Of a stretch of DNA of 64,000 bases, positions 56,891-64,000 are shown piece after piece (position 1 is the stretch's first letter; each line of letters starts with the position of its first letter). The translations under genes and the position numbers were made by a program. The notes beneath the pieces were generated by a model. That model worked only from the letters and a program-made list of their open reading frames with translations, was not told the origin of the DNA and searched no databases. This DNA is from Affinundibacterium fentianense. GTDB lineage: Bacteria; Pseudomonadota; Gammaproteobacteria; Burkholderiales; Burkholderiaceae_D. The stretch lies in NCBI RefSeq assembly GCF_018139545.1, contig NZ_JAGSPJ010000008.1, positions 1-64,000 on the forward strand, written 5' to 3'.

Positions 56891-57424
56891 TTACTTCTTC
56901 TTGGTTTCTTTAATCACAACCACTTCATCCGCGTAGCGGACACCCTTACCTTTATAAGGCTCTGGGCTGCGGTATGCACGAACTTCTGCTGCGACCTGAC
57001 CAACTTTCTGCTTATCCACACCTTTGATGAGGATTTCAGTTGGAGTTGGTGTTGCACATGTCACGCCAGCAGGCATGTCGTGTACGACAGGATGAGAAAA
57101 ACCCAAGGAGAGATTCAACTTATCGCCTTGCGCTTGCGCTTTGTAACCAACGCCTACCAATGTCAGCTTACGCTCGAAGCCTTTCGTTACGCCGGTCACC
57201 ATATTGTTGACCAGTGCACGCAAAGTACCTGTCATTGCATTTGCTTCACGGCTGTCGTTCGCTGGACTAAAGTTCAACGAACCACCTTCGTTAGCCACAG
57301 ACACCAAGCCGTTTAAGCCTTGTGTCAATACGCCCATAGGGCCTTTTACTGTAATCGCTGCTGCGGAGATGGCAACTTCTGCACCTGCTGGCAACGCGAT
57401 TGGCATTTTACCTACTCGAGACAT
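56891..57424 (-). CDS. rplF: 50S ribosomal protein L6
   Basis: A 177-residue L6 with two repeated domains ([30 protein letters not shown]-terminal [14 protein letters not shown]). ATG 57424 is the family start; an in-frame start 15 codons earlier overlaps rpsH. Confidence 0.98.
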   Translation of the reverse strand: MSRVGKMPIALPAGAEVAISAAAITVKGPMGVLTQGLNGLVSVANEGGSLNFSPANDSREANAMTGTLRALVNNMVTGVTKGFERKLTLVGVGYKAQAQGDKLNLSLGFSHPVVHDMPAGVTCATPTPTEILIKGVDKQKVGQVAAEVRAYRSPEPYKGKGVRYADEVVVIKETKKK

Positions 57425-57434
57425 CTTGCACTCC

Positions 57435-57830
57435 TTAGGCGACGTAGCAAATAACTTCGCCACCGACACCGGTTGCGCGCGCTTTGCGGTCAGTCATAAC
57501 GCCCTTAGGTGTGGACACGATGGCCACGCCCAAACCGTTCATCACACTTGGGATCTCGTCTTTACCTTTGTAAATACGGAGACCTGGACGTGAAACACGT
57601 TCCAAGCGTTCGATAACAGGACGTCCTGCATAATATTTCAAACCGATTTTCAATTCAGATTTACCAGCAGCTTCTACTACTGCGAAATCCTCAATGTAGC
57701 CTTCGTCCTTCAGTACGTTTGCAATTGCAACTTTTACCTTAGAGGACGGCATCGCGACGGCAGTCTTTTGAACAACTTGCGCGTTACGGATGCGGGTCAG
57801 CATATCGGCGATAGGATCGCTCATACTCAT
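57435..57830 (-). CDS. rpsH: 30S ribosomal protein S8
   Basis: A 131-residue S8, which binds 16S helix 21 and, in E. coli, represses the spc operon. The N-terminus [18 protein letters not shown] and the C-terminal [20 protein letters not shown] are diagnostic. Confidence 0.98.
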   Translation of the reverse strand: MSMSDPIADMLTRIRNAQVVQKTAVAMPSSKVKVAIANVLKDEGYIEDFAVVEAAGKSELKIGLKYYAGRPVIERLERVSRPGLRIYKGKDEIPSVMNGLGVAIVSTPKGVMTDRKARATGVGGEVICYVA

Positions 57831-57843
57831 TGCTATTCTCCTA

Positions 57844-58149
57844 TTACCAGCTAGCTTTAGTCATACCCGGGATCTCACCACGCATGGCGAATTCACGGAC
57901 TTTAATACGGCCCAAACCAAACTTACGGAATGTGCCACGTGGACGACCTGTCAAAGTGCAGCGATTGCGCTGACGAGTCGGATTAGAATTACGCGGCAAT
58001 GCCTGCAACTTCAAACGAGCTAAATAACGCTCTTCTTCAGTTTTTGATTGGTCATCAATGATGGCCTTCAATTCGGCGCGTTTGCCGGCGAATTTCTTCA
58101 CCAAATCTGCACGCTTTTGCTCACGATTAATCAGTGCCAATTTTGCCAT
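57844..58149 (-). CDS. rpsN: 30S ribosomal protein S14
   Basis: A 101-residue S14 of the long, zinc-free form: [19 protein letters not shown] is present but there is no CxxC pair. The N-terminal half ([20 protein letters not shown]) is typical. Confidence 0.98.
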   Translation of the reverse strand: MAKLALINREQKRADLVKKFAGKRAELKAIIDDQSKTEEERYLARLKLQALPRNSNPTRQRNRCTLTGRPRGTFRKFGLGRIKVREFAMRGEIPGMTKASW

Positions 58150-58156
58150 GGCGACC

Positions 58157-58696
58157 TCAGTTTCTGAACGGAAATTTAAATGCGGCGAGAAGCGCTTTTG
58201 CTTCTTCGTCGGTCTTAGCTGTCGTAGTAATACTAATATTCATACCACGCAACGCGTCAATCTTGTCGTACTCGATTTCAGGGAAAATGATCTGTTCCTT
58301 AACACCGATATTGTAATTACCACGACCGTCAAATGCGCGACCAGAAACGCCGCGGAAGTCACGAACGCGTGGCAAAGCTACAGTCACGAAACGATCCAAG
58401 AATTCGTACATGTGTGCGCCACGCAAAGTGACCATACAGCCGATTGGATAGCCTTCGCGGATTTTGAAACCAGCGATCGCTTTACGTGCCTTAGTTACGA
58501 CAGGTTTTTGACCCGCAATCTTTGTTAAATCACCAACAGCGTGCTCGATAACTTTCTTATCAGCGATCGCTTCGGACAAACCCATATTCAGGGTGATCTT
58601 CAAGATGCGAGGAACTTCCATTGGAGACTTGTAAGAGAATTTCTCTGTCAAATCTGCAACGATTTTATCTTTATATAATGCTTGTAGACGGGCCAT
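58157..58696 (-). CDS. rplE: 50S ribosomal protein L5
   Basis: A 179-residue 5S rRNA-binding protein. Typical segments are [39 protein letters not shown] and [17 protein letters not shown]. Confidence 0.98.
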   Translation of the reverse strand: MARLQALYKDKIVADLTEKFSYKSPMEVPRILKITLNMGLSEAIADKKVIEHAVGDLTKIAGQKPVVTKARKAIAGFKIREGYPIGCMVTLRGAHMYEFLDRFVTVALPRVRDFRGVSGRAFDGRGNYNIGVKEQIIFPEIEYDKIDALRGMNISITTTAKTDEEAKALLAAFKFPFRN

Positions 58697-58699
58697 GAC

Positions 58700-59014
58700 T
58701 TACGCCTTCACAACTTCGCCAGTAGATTTATAGACGCGGACTTTTTTACCATCCACAACTTTAAAACCTACACGGTCTGCTTTACCAGATGCAGCGTTAA
58801 ACAACGCAACATTGGAAACATGAATCGGCATCAATTTATCAACGATACCACCAACTGCTCCAGTCATTGGGTTAGGCTTAGTCGCTTTTTTTGCAACATT
58901 CACGCCTACTACAACAACGTAATCACTGTCGATGCATTGCTGCACTTGACCGCGCTTACCTTTGTCTTTACCCGTCAAGACGATGACTTCGTCGTTTTTA
59001 CGAATCTTATTCAT
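58700..59014 (-). CDS. rplX: 50S ribosomal protein L24
   Basis: A 104-residue assembly-initiator protein with the KOW motif ([18 protein letters not shown]). A GTG immediately before the ATG is also in frame; the ATG is used. It follows rplN by 9 bp. Confidence 0.97.
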   Translation of the reverse strand: MNKIRKNDEVIVLTGKDKGKRGQVQQCIDSDYVVVVGVNVAKKATKPNPMTGAVGGIVDKLMPIHVSNVALFNAASGKADRVGFKVVDGKKVRVYKSTGEVVKA

Positions 59015-59023
59015 CACGACCCC

Positions 59024-59392
59024 TTACAGCACTTCAGGAGCAAGCGAAACGATTTTCATAAAACGCTCAGTACGCAATTCGCGTGTAACTGGGCCGAAAA
59101 TACGTGTTCCGATTGGCTCGAGCTTTGCATTTAACAACACTGCAGCATTGCCGTCGAACTTTACCAAAGAGCCATCTTGACGACGAACACCTTTAGCAGT
59201 GCGAACCACAACTGCATTGTAAATTTCACCTTTTTTCACGCGACCGCGTGGAGCAGCGGATTTCACCGTGACTTTAATAACGTCACCGATCCCTGCATAA
59301 CGACGCTTAGAACCGCCCAACACTTTAATGCACAAAACTTCGCGCGCACCAGTATTGTCAGCCACTTCTAGCCGGCTTTCTGTTTGAATCAT
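59024..59392 (-). CDS. rplN: 50S ribosomal protein L14
   Basis: A 122-residue L14 at the subunit interface ([35 protein letters not shown]-terminal [11 protein letters not shown]). First gene of the spc part, after a 257-bp gap that separates it from rpsQ. Confidence 0.98.
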   Translation of the reverse strand: MIQTESRLEVADNTGAREVLCIKVLGGSKRRYAGIGDVIKVTVKSAAPRGRVKKGEIYNAVVVRTAKGVRRQDGSLVKFDGNAAVLLNAKLEPIGTRIFGPVTRELRTERFMKIVSLAPEVL

Positions 59393-59649
59393 ATTGTTCT
59401 CTTTCCCAACTTAATCCACACAATCCGCACATTGCAAATCTGTAGTCAGTCTTGGTCCCGCCAGCCAACTCTTTTATTGTCAGACGCCCTTAGAAGCACA
59501 AATAACAACACACGAGTCAACCGATTAGGTGGACGATTTTTTAACCACTCTCAAAATGCTGACCTGAGAGACATTTAGGCTGTCATTCGCATGCTTTGCA
59601 AATGACAGCCCATCATTATTACATCAAAAAACGATTACTGCAACAACTT
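59393..59649 (-). promoter_or_regulatory. rpsQ-rplN gap: hairpin and candidate spc promoter
   Basis: The gap marks the boundary between the S10 and spc operons. A perfect 10-bp hairpin (GGCTGTCATT with AATGACAGCC, 59578-59610) has a 13-base loop and no T-run after it. On the minus strand TTGACT (59515-59520) is a good -35; no convincing -10 follows (an extended TG lies at the right place). No gene is seen here. Confidence 0.45.
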
Positions 59650-59922
59650 TTATAAAACTGGCGCAACTTGTACAACGCGAGTCAATGTCCAAGCCTTTGT
59701 TTTGGAGATTGGACGTCCTTCTTGAATCTCGACTGTGTCACCGGCTTTTGCTTGGTTCGCTTCATCGTGTGCATGATATTTAGCAGTACGCACAATGATC
59801 TTGCCATACAAAGGATGTTTAACGTGACGCTCTACTAAGACTGTCACTGTTTTATCCATCTTGTCGGAAACAACTTTGCCAATCAATGTGCGCTTCAGTG
59901 CAACTTTAACTTGATCGTTCAT
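59650..59922 (-). CDS. rpsQ: 30S ribosomal protein S17
   Basis: A 90-residue OB-fold protein binding 16S rRNA early in assembly. Typical segments are [20 protein letters not shown] and [17 protein letters not shown]. It overlaps the rpmC stop by one base. Confidence 0.98.
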   Translation of the reverse strand: MNDQVKVALKRTLIGKVVSDKMDKTVTVLVERHVKHPLYGKIIVRTAKYHAHDEANQAKAGDTVEIQEGRPISKTKAWTLTRVVQVAPVL

Positions 59923-60113
59923 TATTTGGCATCCTTCTGATTCATGACTGTTTTAACTCGGGCGATGTCACGACGAACTTTTTTGAGTTGCGAAGTGTTA
60001 TTCAGTTGTTGCGTAGCGATTTGCATACGCAAGCTGAATTGTGCCTTCAACAAATCATTCAATTCTTTCGTCAAAGCTGCGGAGTCTTTGCCTTGGAGTT
60101 CAGATACTTTCAT
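59922..60113 (-). CDS. rpmC: 50S ribosomal protein L29
   Basis: A 63-residue two-helix protein near the exit tunnel ([40 protein letters not shown]). It is translationally coupled to rpsQ by TAATG. Confidence 0.97.
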   Translation of the reverse strand: MKVSELQGKDSAALTKELNDLLKAQFSLRMQIATQQLNNTSQLKKVRRDIARVKTVMNQKDAK

Positions 60114-60126
60114 TTACAACTCCCTA

Positions 60127-60546
60127 TTAAGTGCCGACTTGACGTACGACAAACGTTGTCAACAATGGTAATTTAGCAGCTGCTAAGCGGAAAGCTTCGC
60201 GTGCCAGCGCCTCATCAACGCCATCCATTTCGTACAACATCTTGCCTGGTTGAATCTCGGCGACGTAGTACTCTGGATTACCTTTACCATTACCCATACG
60301 AACTTCAGCTGGCTTCTGAGAAATTGGTTTATCTGGGAAAATACGAATCCAGATACGGCCACCACGTTTGATATGACGAGTCATAGCACGACGTGCAGCT
60401 TCAATTTGACGTGCAGTAATACGACCACGTGCAATTGATTTCAAACCAAATTCACCGAAGGATACTGCTGTGCCACGATCATGGGAAATACCCTTGTTGC
60501 GGCCTTTTTGTTCCTTACGATATTTTCTGCGTGCTGGTTGCAGCAT
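60127..60546 (-). CDS. rplP: 50S ribosomal protein L16
   Basis: A 139-residue L16 near the peptidyl-transferase A site. Typical segments are [40 protein letters not shown] and [18 protein letters not shown]. It follows rpsC by 2 bp. Confidence 0.98.
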   Translation of the reverse strand: MLQPARRKYRKEQKGRNKGISHDRGTAVSFGEFGLKSIARGRITARQIEAARRAMTRHIKRGGRIWIRIFPDKPISQKPAEVRMGNGKGNPEYYVAEIQPGKMLYEMDGVDEALAREAFRLAAAKLPLLTTFVVRQVGT

Positions 60547-60548
60547 GA

Positions 60549-61379
60549 TTATTCTCCTGCTTTCTCAGCTGATACCGCGCCGTCAGCTGCTTTTGTGCGA
60601 ACACGTTTAGCTGCTGGTGCTGCACCAGTTGGAGTTTGACCTTCAGGGCGCTTCGCACGTGGACGGCTGTTTGGCTTGCCATCCTCACGACGTGGGCCAC
60701 GACGTTTTTTGTCGTCTTCTGGTGCGGATTCAATTACAGGCGCATCGCCATTAGCTAAGCGATCGCCTTTGTAAACCCATACCTTAACGCCAATAATACC
60801 GTATGTCGTAGACGCTTCACTTGTACCGTAGTCGATATCAGCGCGCAAGGTATGCAGAGGCACGCGGCCTTCACGATACCATTCTTTACGTGCGATTTCG
60901 ATACCGTTCAAACGACCACTAGACATGATCTTGATACCCTTAGCACCGAGACGCATTGCATTTTGCATCGCACGCTTCATCGCGCGACGGAACATGATAC
61001 GTTTTTCAAGTTGCTGAGAGATAGAATCAGCGATCAATTGCGCATCGATTTCTGGCTTACGAATTTCTTCGATATTTACGTGCACAGGCACGCCCATGAT
61101 CTTGCCCAAATCCGCTTTCAAGGATTCGATATCTTCACCTTTTTTACCGATCACAACGCCTGGACGGGAGCTGTAAATAGTAATACGTGCATTTTTTGCT
61201 GGACGCTCAATAGTGATACGACCTACTGATGCATTTTTCAGTTTCTTTTTCAGGTAATCACGTACTTTGATATCTTCGCTCAACATGGAGGCAAAGTTAC
61301 CATTGCCTGCATACCAGCGAGAAGACCAATTACGTGTTACCGCTAAACGGAAACCGGTTGGATGTATCTTCTGTCCCAT
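60549..61379 (-). CDS. rpsC: 30S ribosomal protein S3 with long C-terminal extension
   Basis: A 276-residue S3 forming the mRNA entry. The KH domain has [20 protein letters not shown]; the C-terminal domain ends near residue 215 ([14 protein letters not shown]). Beyond it lies a charged, low-complexity tail of about 55 residues (Arg/Pro/Asp, then Ala/Lys), longer than the roughly 233-residue E. coli protein. Such tails are common in betaproteobacteria. Confidence 0.98.
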   Translation of the reverse strand: MGQKIHPTGFRLAVTRNWSSRWYAGNGNFASMLSEDIKVRDYLKKKLKNASVGRITIERPAKNARITIYSSRPGVVIGKKGEDIESLKADLGKIMGVPVHVNIEEIRKPEIDAQLIADSISQQLEKRIMFRRAMKRAMQNAMRLGAKGIKIMSSGRLNGIEIARKEWYREGRVPLHTLRADIDYGTSEASTTYGIIGVKVWVYKGDRLANGDAPVIESAPEDDKKRRGPRREDGKPNSRPRAKRPEGQTPTGAAPAAKRVRTKAADGAVSAEKAGE

Positions 61380-61388
61380 CGTGACTCC

Positions 61389-61718
61389 TTAGTTACCAAC
61401 AGTCACATAAATGTGACAGGATTGTTTAGAGATACGATCACCGCGACCTTTTGCGCGCGCTGTGAAGCGCTTCAAAATTGGTCCTTTTTCGACATAAATC
61501 GTCGTCACTTTCAATTCATCGATGTCAGCGCCATCATTGTGCTCGGCATTCGCAATTGCGGATTCCAACACTTTCTTGATGATTGTTGCGCCTTTTTTCG
61601 GGCTGAAAGCTAAGATGTTTAATGCTTGATCGACTTTCTTACCACGGATCAAGTCTGCAACCAAGCGACCTTTTTGCTCGGACAGACGTACACCCTTCAA
61701 TATTGCTTTGGTTTCCAT
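61389..61718 (-). CDS. rplV: 50S ribosomal protein L22
   Basis: A 109-residue L22 lining the exit tunnel ([21 protein letters not shown]-terminal [20 protein letters not shown]). It follows rpsS by 1 bp. Confidence 0.98.
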   Translation of the reverse strand: METKAILKGVRLSEQKGRLVADLIRGKKVDQALNILAFSPKKGATIIKKVLESAIANAEHNDGADIDELKVTTIYVEKGPILKRFTARAKGRGDRISKQSCHIYVTVGN

Positions 61719-61719
61719 A

Positions 61720-61995
61720 TTATCTCTTCGCTTTCTTATCCGCGATATGACCTTTAAATGTGCGAGTCAATGCGAATTCGCCCAATTTATGGCCTACCAT
61801 GTTTTCAGAAACGTACACTGGTACGTGTTGCTTACCATTGTGCACAGCGATAGTCAGACCGATGAAATCAGGCATGATTGTCGAACGACGTGACCAAGTT
61901 TTAATTGGTTTTTTGTCTTTATTTGCTTGCGCAGCTTCGACTTTCTTTACCAAATGGGCGTCGCAAAACGGCCCTTTTTTAGCTGAACGTGTCAT
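61720..61995 (-). CDS. rpsS: 30S ribosomal protein S19
   Basis: A 91-residue S19 of the 30S head ([60 protein letters not shown]). Confidence 0.98.
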   Translation of the reverse strand: MTRSAKKGPFCDAHLVKKVEAAQANKDKKPIKTWSRRSTIMPDFIGLTIAVHNGKQHVPVYVSENMVGHKLGEFALTRTFKGHIADKKAKR

Positions 61996-62005
61996 GTGTT
62001 ACCCC

Positions 62006-62833
62006 TTATTTCTTGCCACGGCGTGAAACGATCATGGAAGTCGTACGCTTGTTGCGACGTGTCTTCTTACCCTTAGTTTGCTGACCCCATGGAGAAACTG
62101 GATGACGTCCTGCTGCTGTCTTACCTTCACCACCACCGTGTGGGTGATCGATAGGATTCATGACAACACCGCGAACTGTTGGGCGAACACCGCGCCAACG
62201 CATCGCACCAGCTTTACCAATTTTACGGAGGTTATGCTCACCGTTACCTACTTCACCGATCGTTGCACGGCATTCGATATGGATACGACGCACTTCACCT
62301 GAGCGCAAACGCACTTGGGCGTATGTACCTTCGCGAGCCATCAACACCACGCCAGCACCAGCCGTACGAGCAATCTGCGCACCCTTACCTGGCAACATTT
62401 CTACGCAGTGCATAGTCGTACCAACTGGGATATTGCGGATTGGCAAGCAGTTACCAGATTTGATTGGCGCTTGAGAGCCATTCATAATCTGATCGCCAGC
62501 AGCCATACCTCTAGATGCAATGATGTATGCACGCTCACCGTCCGCGTAGCACAACAATGCGATGTGCGCCGTACGGTTAGGATCGTATTCAATGCGCTCA
62601 ACTTTCGCAGGAATACCATCTTTAGAACGCTTAAAATCGACTACGCGATAATGCTGCTTATGACCACCGCCAATGTGGCGTGTAGTGATATGACCGTTGT
62701 TGTTACGACCAGCAGTTTTATTTTTCTTTTCCAACAAAGCAGCAAACGGACGGCCTTTATGCAAGCCTTCAGTTACCACTTTAACCATACCACGACGGCC
62801 TGGTGAGGTTGGCTTCATCTTAACGAGTGCCAT
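62006..62833 (-). CDS. rplB: 50S ribosomal protein L2
   Basis: A 275-residue L2, required for subunit association and peptidyl transfer. Typical segments are [28 protein letters not shown] and the functional loop [15 protein letters not shown]. Only 2 bp separate it from rplW. Confidence 0.98.
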   Translation of the reverse strand: MALVKMKPTSPGRRGMVKVVTEGLHKGRPFAALLEKKNKTAGRNNNGHITTRHIGGGHKQHYRVVDFKRSKDGIPAKVERIEYDPNRTAHIALLCYADGERAYIIASRGMAAGDQIMNGSQAPIKSGNCLPIRNIPVGTTMHCVEMLPGKGAQIARTAGAGVVLMAREGTYAQVRLRSGEVRRIHIECRATIGEVGNGEHNLRKIGKAGAMRWRGVRPTVRGVVMNPIDHPHGGGEGKTAAGRHPVSPWGQQTKGKKTRRNKRTTSMIVSRRGKK

Positions 62834-62835
62834 GC

Positions 62836-63147
62836 TTATGCCCCCTCGGTAAAGTTAATTTCTTGACCTGGCTTCAAGCATACAAAAGCGCGTTTTGTAT
62901 GATTGCGACGGCCATTAAATTTACCAGTACGTTTTTGTTTGCCCAAGCGGTTAGCTACTTGCACAGATTCAACCTGAACCTTAAACAGCAACTCAACTGC
63001 AGCCTTGATTTCTGGCTTAGTTGCATCTGGCATTACCAGGAAAACAACTTGCTCGTTTTTCTCTGCAACCATGGTTGCTTTTTCAGAGATCACCGGAGCC
63101 AGCAACACCTTCATCAGGCGTTCTTCACTATGCTTGATTACGTTCAT
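62836..63147 (-). CDS. rplW: 50S ribosomal protein L23
   Basis: A 103-residue L23 at the exit, docking trigger factor and SRP. It has [20 protein letters not shown] and the extended loop [18 protein letters not shown] 63147 overlaps the rplD stop as ATGA, which favours it over an ATG 11 codons later. Confidence 0.97.
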   Translation of the reverse strand: MNVIKHSEERLMKVLLAPVISEKATMVAEKNEQVVFLVMPDATKPEIKAAVELLFKVQVESVQVANRLGKQKRTGKFNGRRNHTKRAFVCLKPGQEINFTEGA

Positions 63148-63767
63148 GCCAGCATCTCCTCAATCTTTGTCAAGGCCGCTTTAGTAATCAACACTTTCTT
63201 GTAGAACACCAAAGAAACTGGATCAGCATAACGTGGCTCAACAACCAATACGTTAACCAGATTGCGAGCAGCCAACATCAAGTTTTCGTTGAAGTCTTCA
63301 GTGATAATCAATACTGAATCCAAGCAACCCATTGTCTTCAATTTCTCAGACAACAACTTAGTTTTTGGTGCATCAACAGTCATACTGTCAACAACATTCA
63401 AACGACCTTCACGTGCCAACTGAGACAAGATCGAGCAGATACCTGCGCGATACATCTTCTTGTTAACTTTGTGAGAGAAGTTCTCATCAGGAGAGTTCGG
63501 GAAAGCGCGACCGCCTCCACGCCACAATGGGGAAGATGACATACCAGCACGAGCACGACCCGTACCTTTTTGACGCCATGGCTTCTTAGTTGTGTGGTGA
63601 ACTTCGTCACGACCCAATTGTTTGCGGTTACCACTACGAGCATTCGCTTGGTAAGCAACAACAACTTGGTGAATCAAAGCTTCGTTGTAATCACGACCAA
63701 AAATAGTATCTGGTGCAGCAACATTAGAAGCAGCTTGACCCTCTGCATTTAGGAGCTTCAGTTCCAT
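63144..63767 (-). CDS. rplD: 50S ribosomal protein L4
   Basis: A 207-residue L4 whose long loop ([20 protein letters not shown]) reaches the exit tunnel. In E. coli L4 represses the S10 operon by attenuation. It follows rplC by 3 bp and overlaps rplW by 4 nt. Confidence 0.98.
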   Translation of the reverse strand: MELKLLNAEGQAASNVAAPDTIFGRDYNEALIHQVVVAYQANARSGNRKQLGRDEVHHTTKKPWRQKGTGRARAGMSSSPLWRGGGRAFPNSPDENFSHKVNKKMYRAGICSILSQLAREGRLNVVDSMTVDAPKTKLLSEKLKTMGCLDSVLIITEDFNENLMLAARNLVNVLVVEPRYADPVSLVFYKKVLITKAALTKIEEMLA

Positions 63768-63770
63768 AAA

Positions 63771-64000
63771 TTAAGCCCCCTTCTTTGCTTTAACTTTAAC
63801 AGCTGGCGATACAATCACCTGACCGTTTTTCGCACCTGGAATAGCACCTTTCACCAATAGCAATTGGCGATCAGCATCTACACGAGCGATAACAAGATTT
63901 TGCACAGTACGCGTAACATCACCCAAGTGACCAGTCATGCGCTTACCTGGGAAAACGCGACCAGGATCTTGCGCCATACCGATAGAACCAGGTACGTTAT
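63771..64000 (-). CDS. rplC: 50S ribosomal protein L3 (C-terminal part, cut by the window end)
   Basis: Only the last 76 codons are in the window, beginning [20 protein letters not shown] and continuing to the stop at 63771; the N-terminal two thirds lie beyond 64000. [15 protein letters not shown] is typical of the family. Confidence 0.96.
   Translation of the reverse strand, partial: NVPGSIGMAQDPGRVFPGKRMTGHLGDVTRTVQNLVIARVDADRQLLLVKGAIPGAKNGQVIVSPAVKVKAKKGA

Noticed and set aside
62315-62806. A 163-codon plus-strand frame inside rplB
   Set aside because: Antisense to the highly conserved L2 gene; Thr/Arg/His-rich composition reflects codon bias of the real strand.

Overview
The window looks like chromosomal DNA of a betaproteobacterium of the order Burkholderiales, family Oxalobacteraceae. 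The evidence is gene order: trpE-trpG-trpD-trpC; ahcY preceded by an SAH riboswitch and followed by a holin-like gene and metF; kdsD-kdsC-lptC-lptA-lptB-rpoN-hpf; pilMNOPQ beside aroK/aroB and dgt; resB-ccsB; and a full S10-spc-alpha ribosomal cluster. The base composition is lower in GC than most of that family. An Undibacterium-like genome is my best guess, but that is inference. Almost everything is core housekeeping. I see no phage, insertion sequence, CRISPR array, rRNA or tRNA gene.

Layout. 1-2.9 kb: a crotonase, the lytic transglycosylase MltA, a 45-residue membrane protein divergent from it, and ApaG. 3.1-9.1 kb: rpe, a small unknown gene, gph, then trpEGDC, preceded by a 26-codon reading frame with three Trp codons. 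9.1-15.4 kb (mostly minus strand): a small exported protein with its own promoter and dyad, metF, a holin-like membrane gene, ahcY with an SAH riboswitch, apt and a KefB/C-type antiporter. 15.6-21.2 kb (plus): Kdo and LPS-export genes with rpoN and hpf. 21.5-26.3 kb: a 3-hydroxyisobutyryl-CoA hydrolase-like gene, a DUF4197 gene, dgt and a fused aroK-aroB. 26.4-33.9 kb (minus): a nine-repeat lipoprotein and pilMNOPQ. 34.2-39 kb: ponA (PBP1A), cyaY, lptM and msrPQ. 39-43.2 kb (minus): system II cytochrome c maturation (ccsB, resB) and cytochrome c4. 43.5-48.1 kb (plus): engB, hemB, corA and sbcB, with a probable small RNA on the minus strand between engB and hemB. 48.2-50 kb: dsbD. 50.2-64 kb (minus): 27 ribosomal or transcription/translation genes from rplQ back to a partial rplC, plus secY.

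Functional themes: amino-acid supply (Trp, shikimate, the methyl cycle), the envelope (LPS export, peptidoglycan synthesis and turnover, type IV pilus), periplasmic redox and heme protein assembly (DsbD, MsrPQ, ResB/CcsB, cytochrome c4, HemB, CyaY), and translation. The most interesting non-coding items are the SAH riboswitch with a visible expression platform, the putative small RNA with two CCUCC loops in the Spot 42/ErsA position, the candidate trp leader peptide, and unusually structured gaps inside the alpha (rpsM-rplQ) operon.
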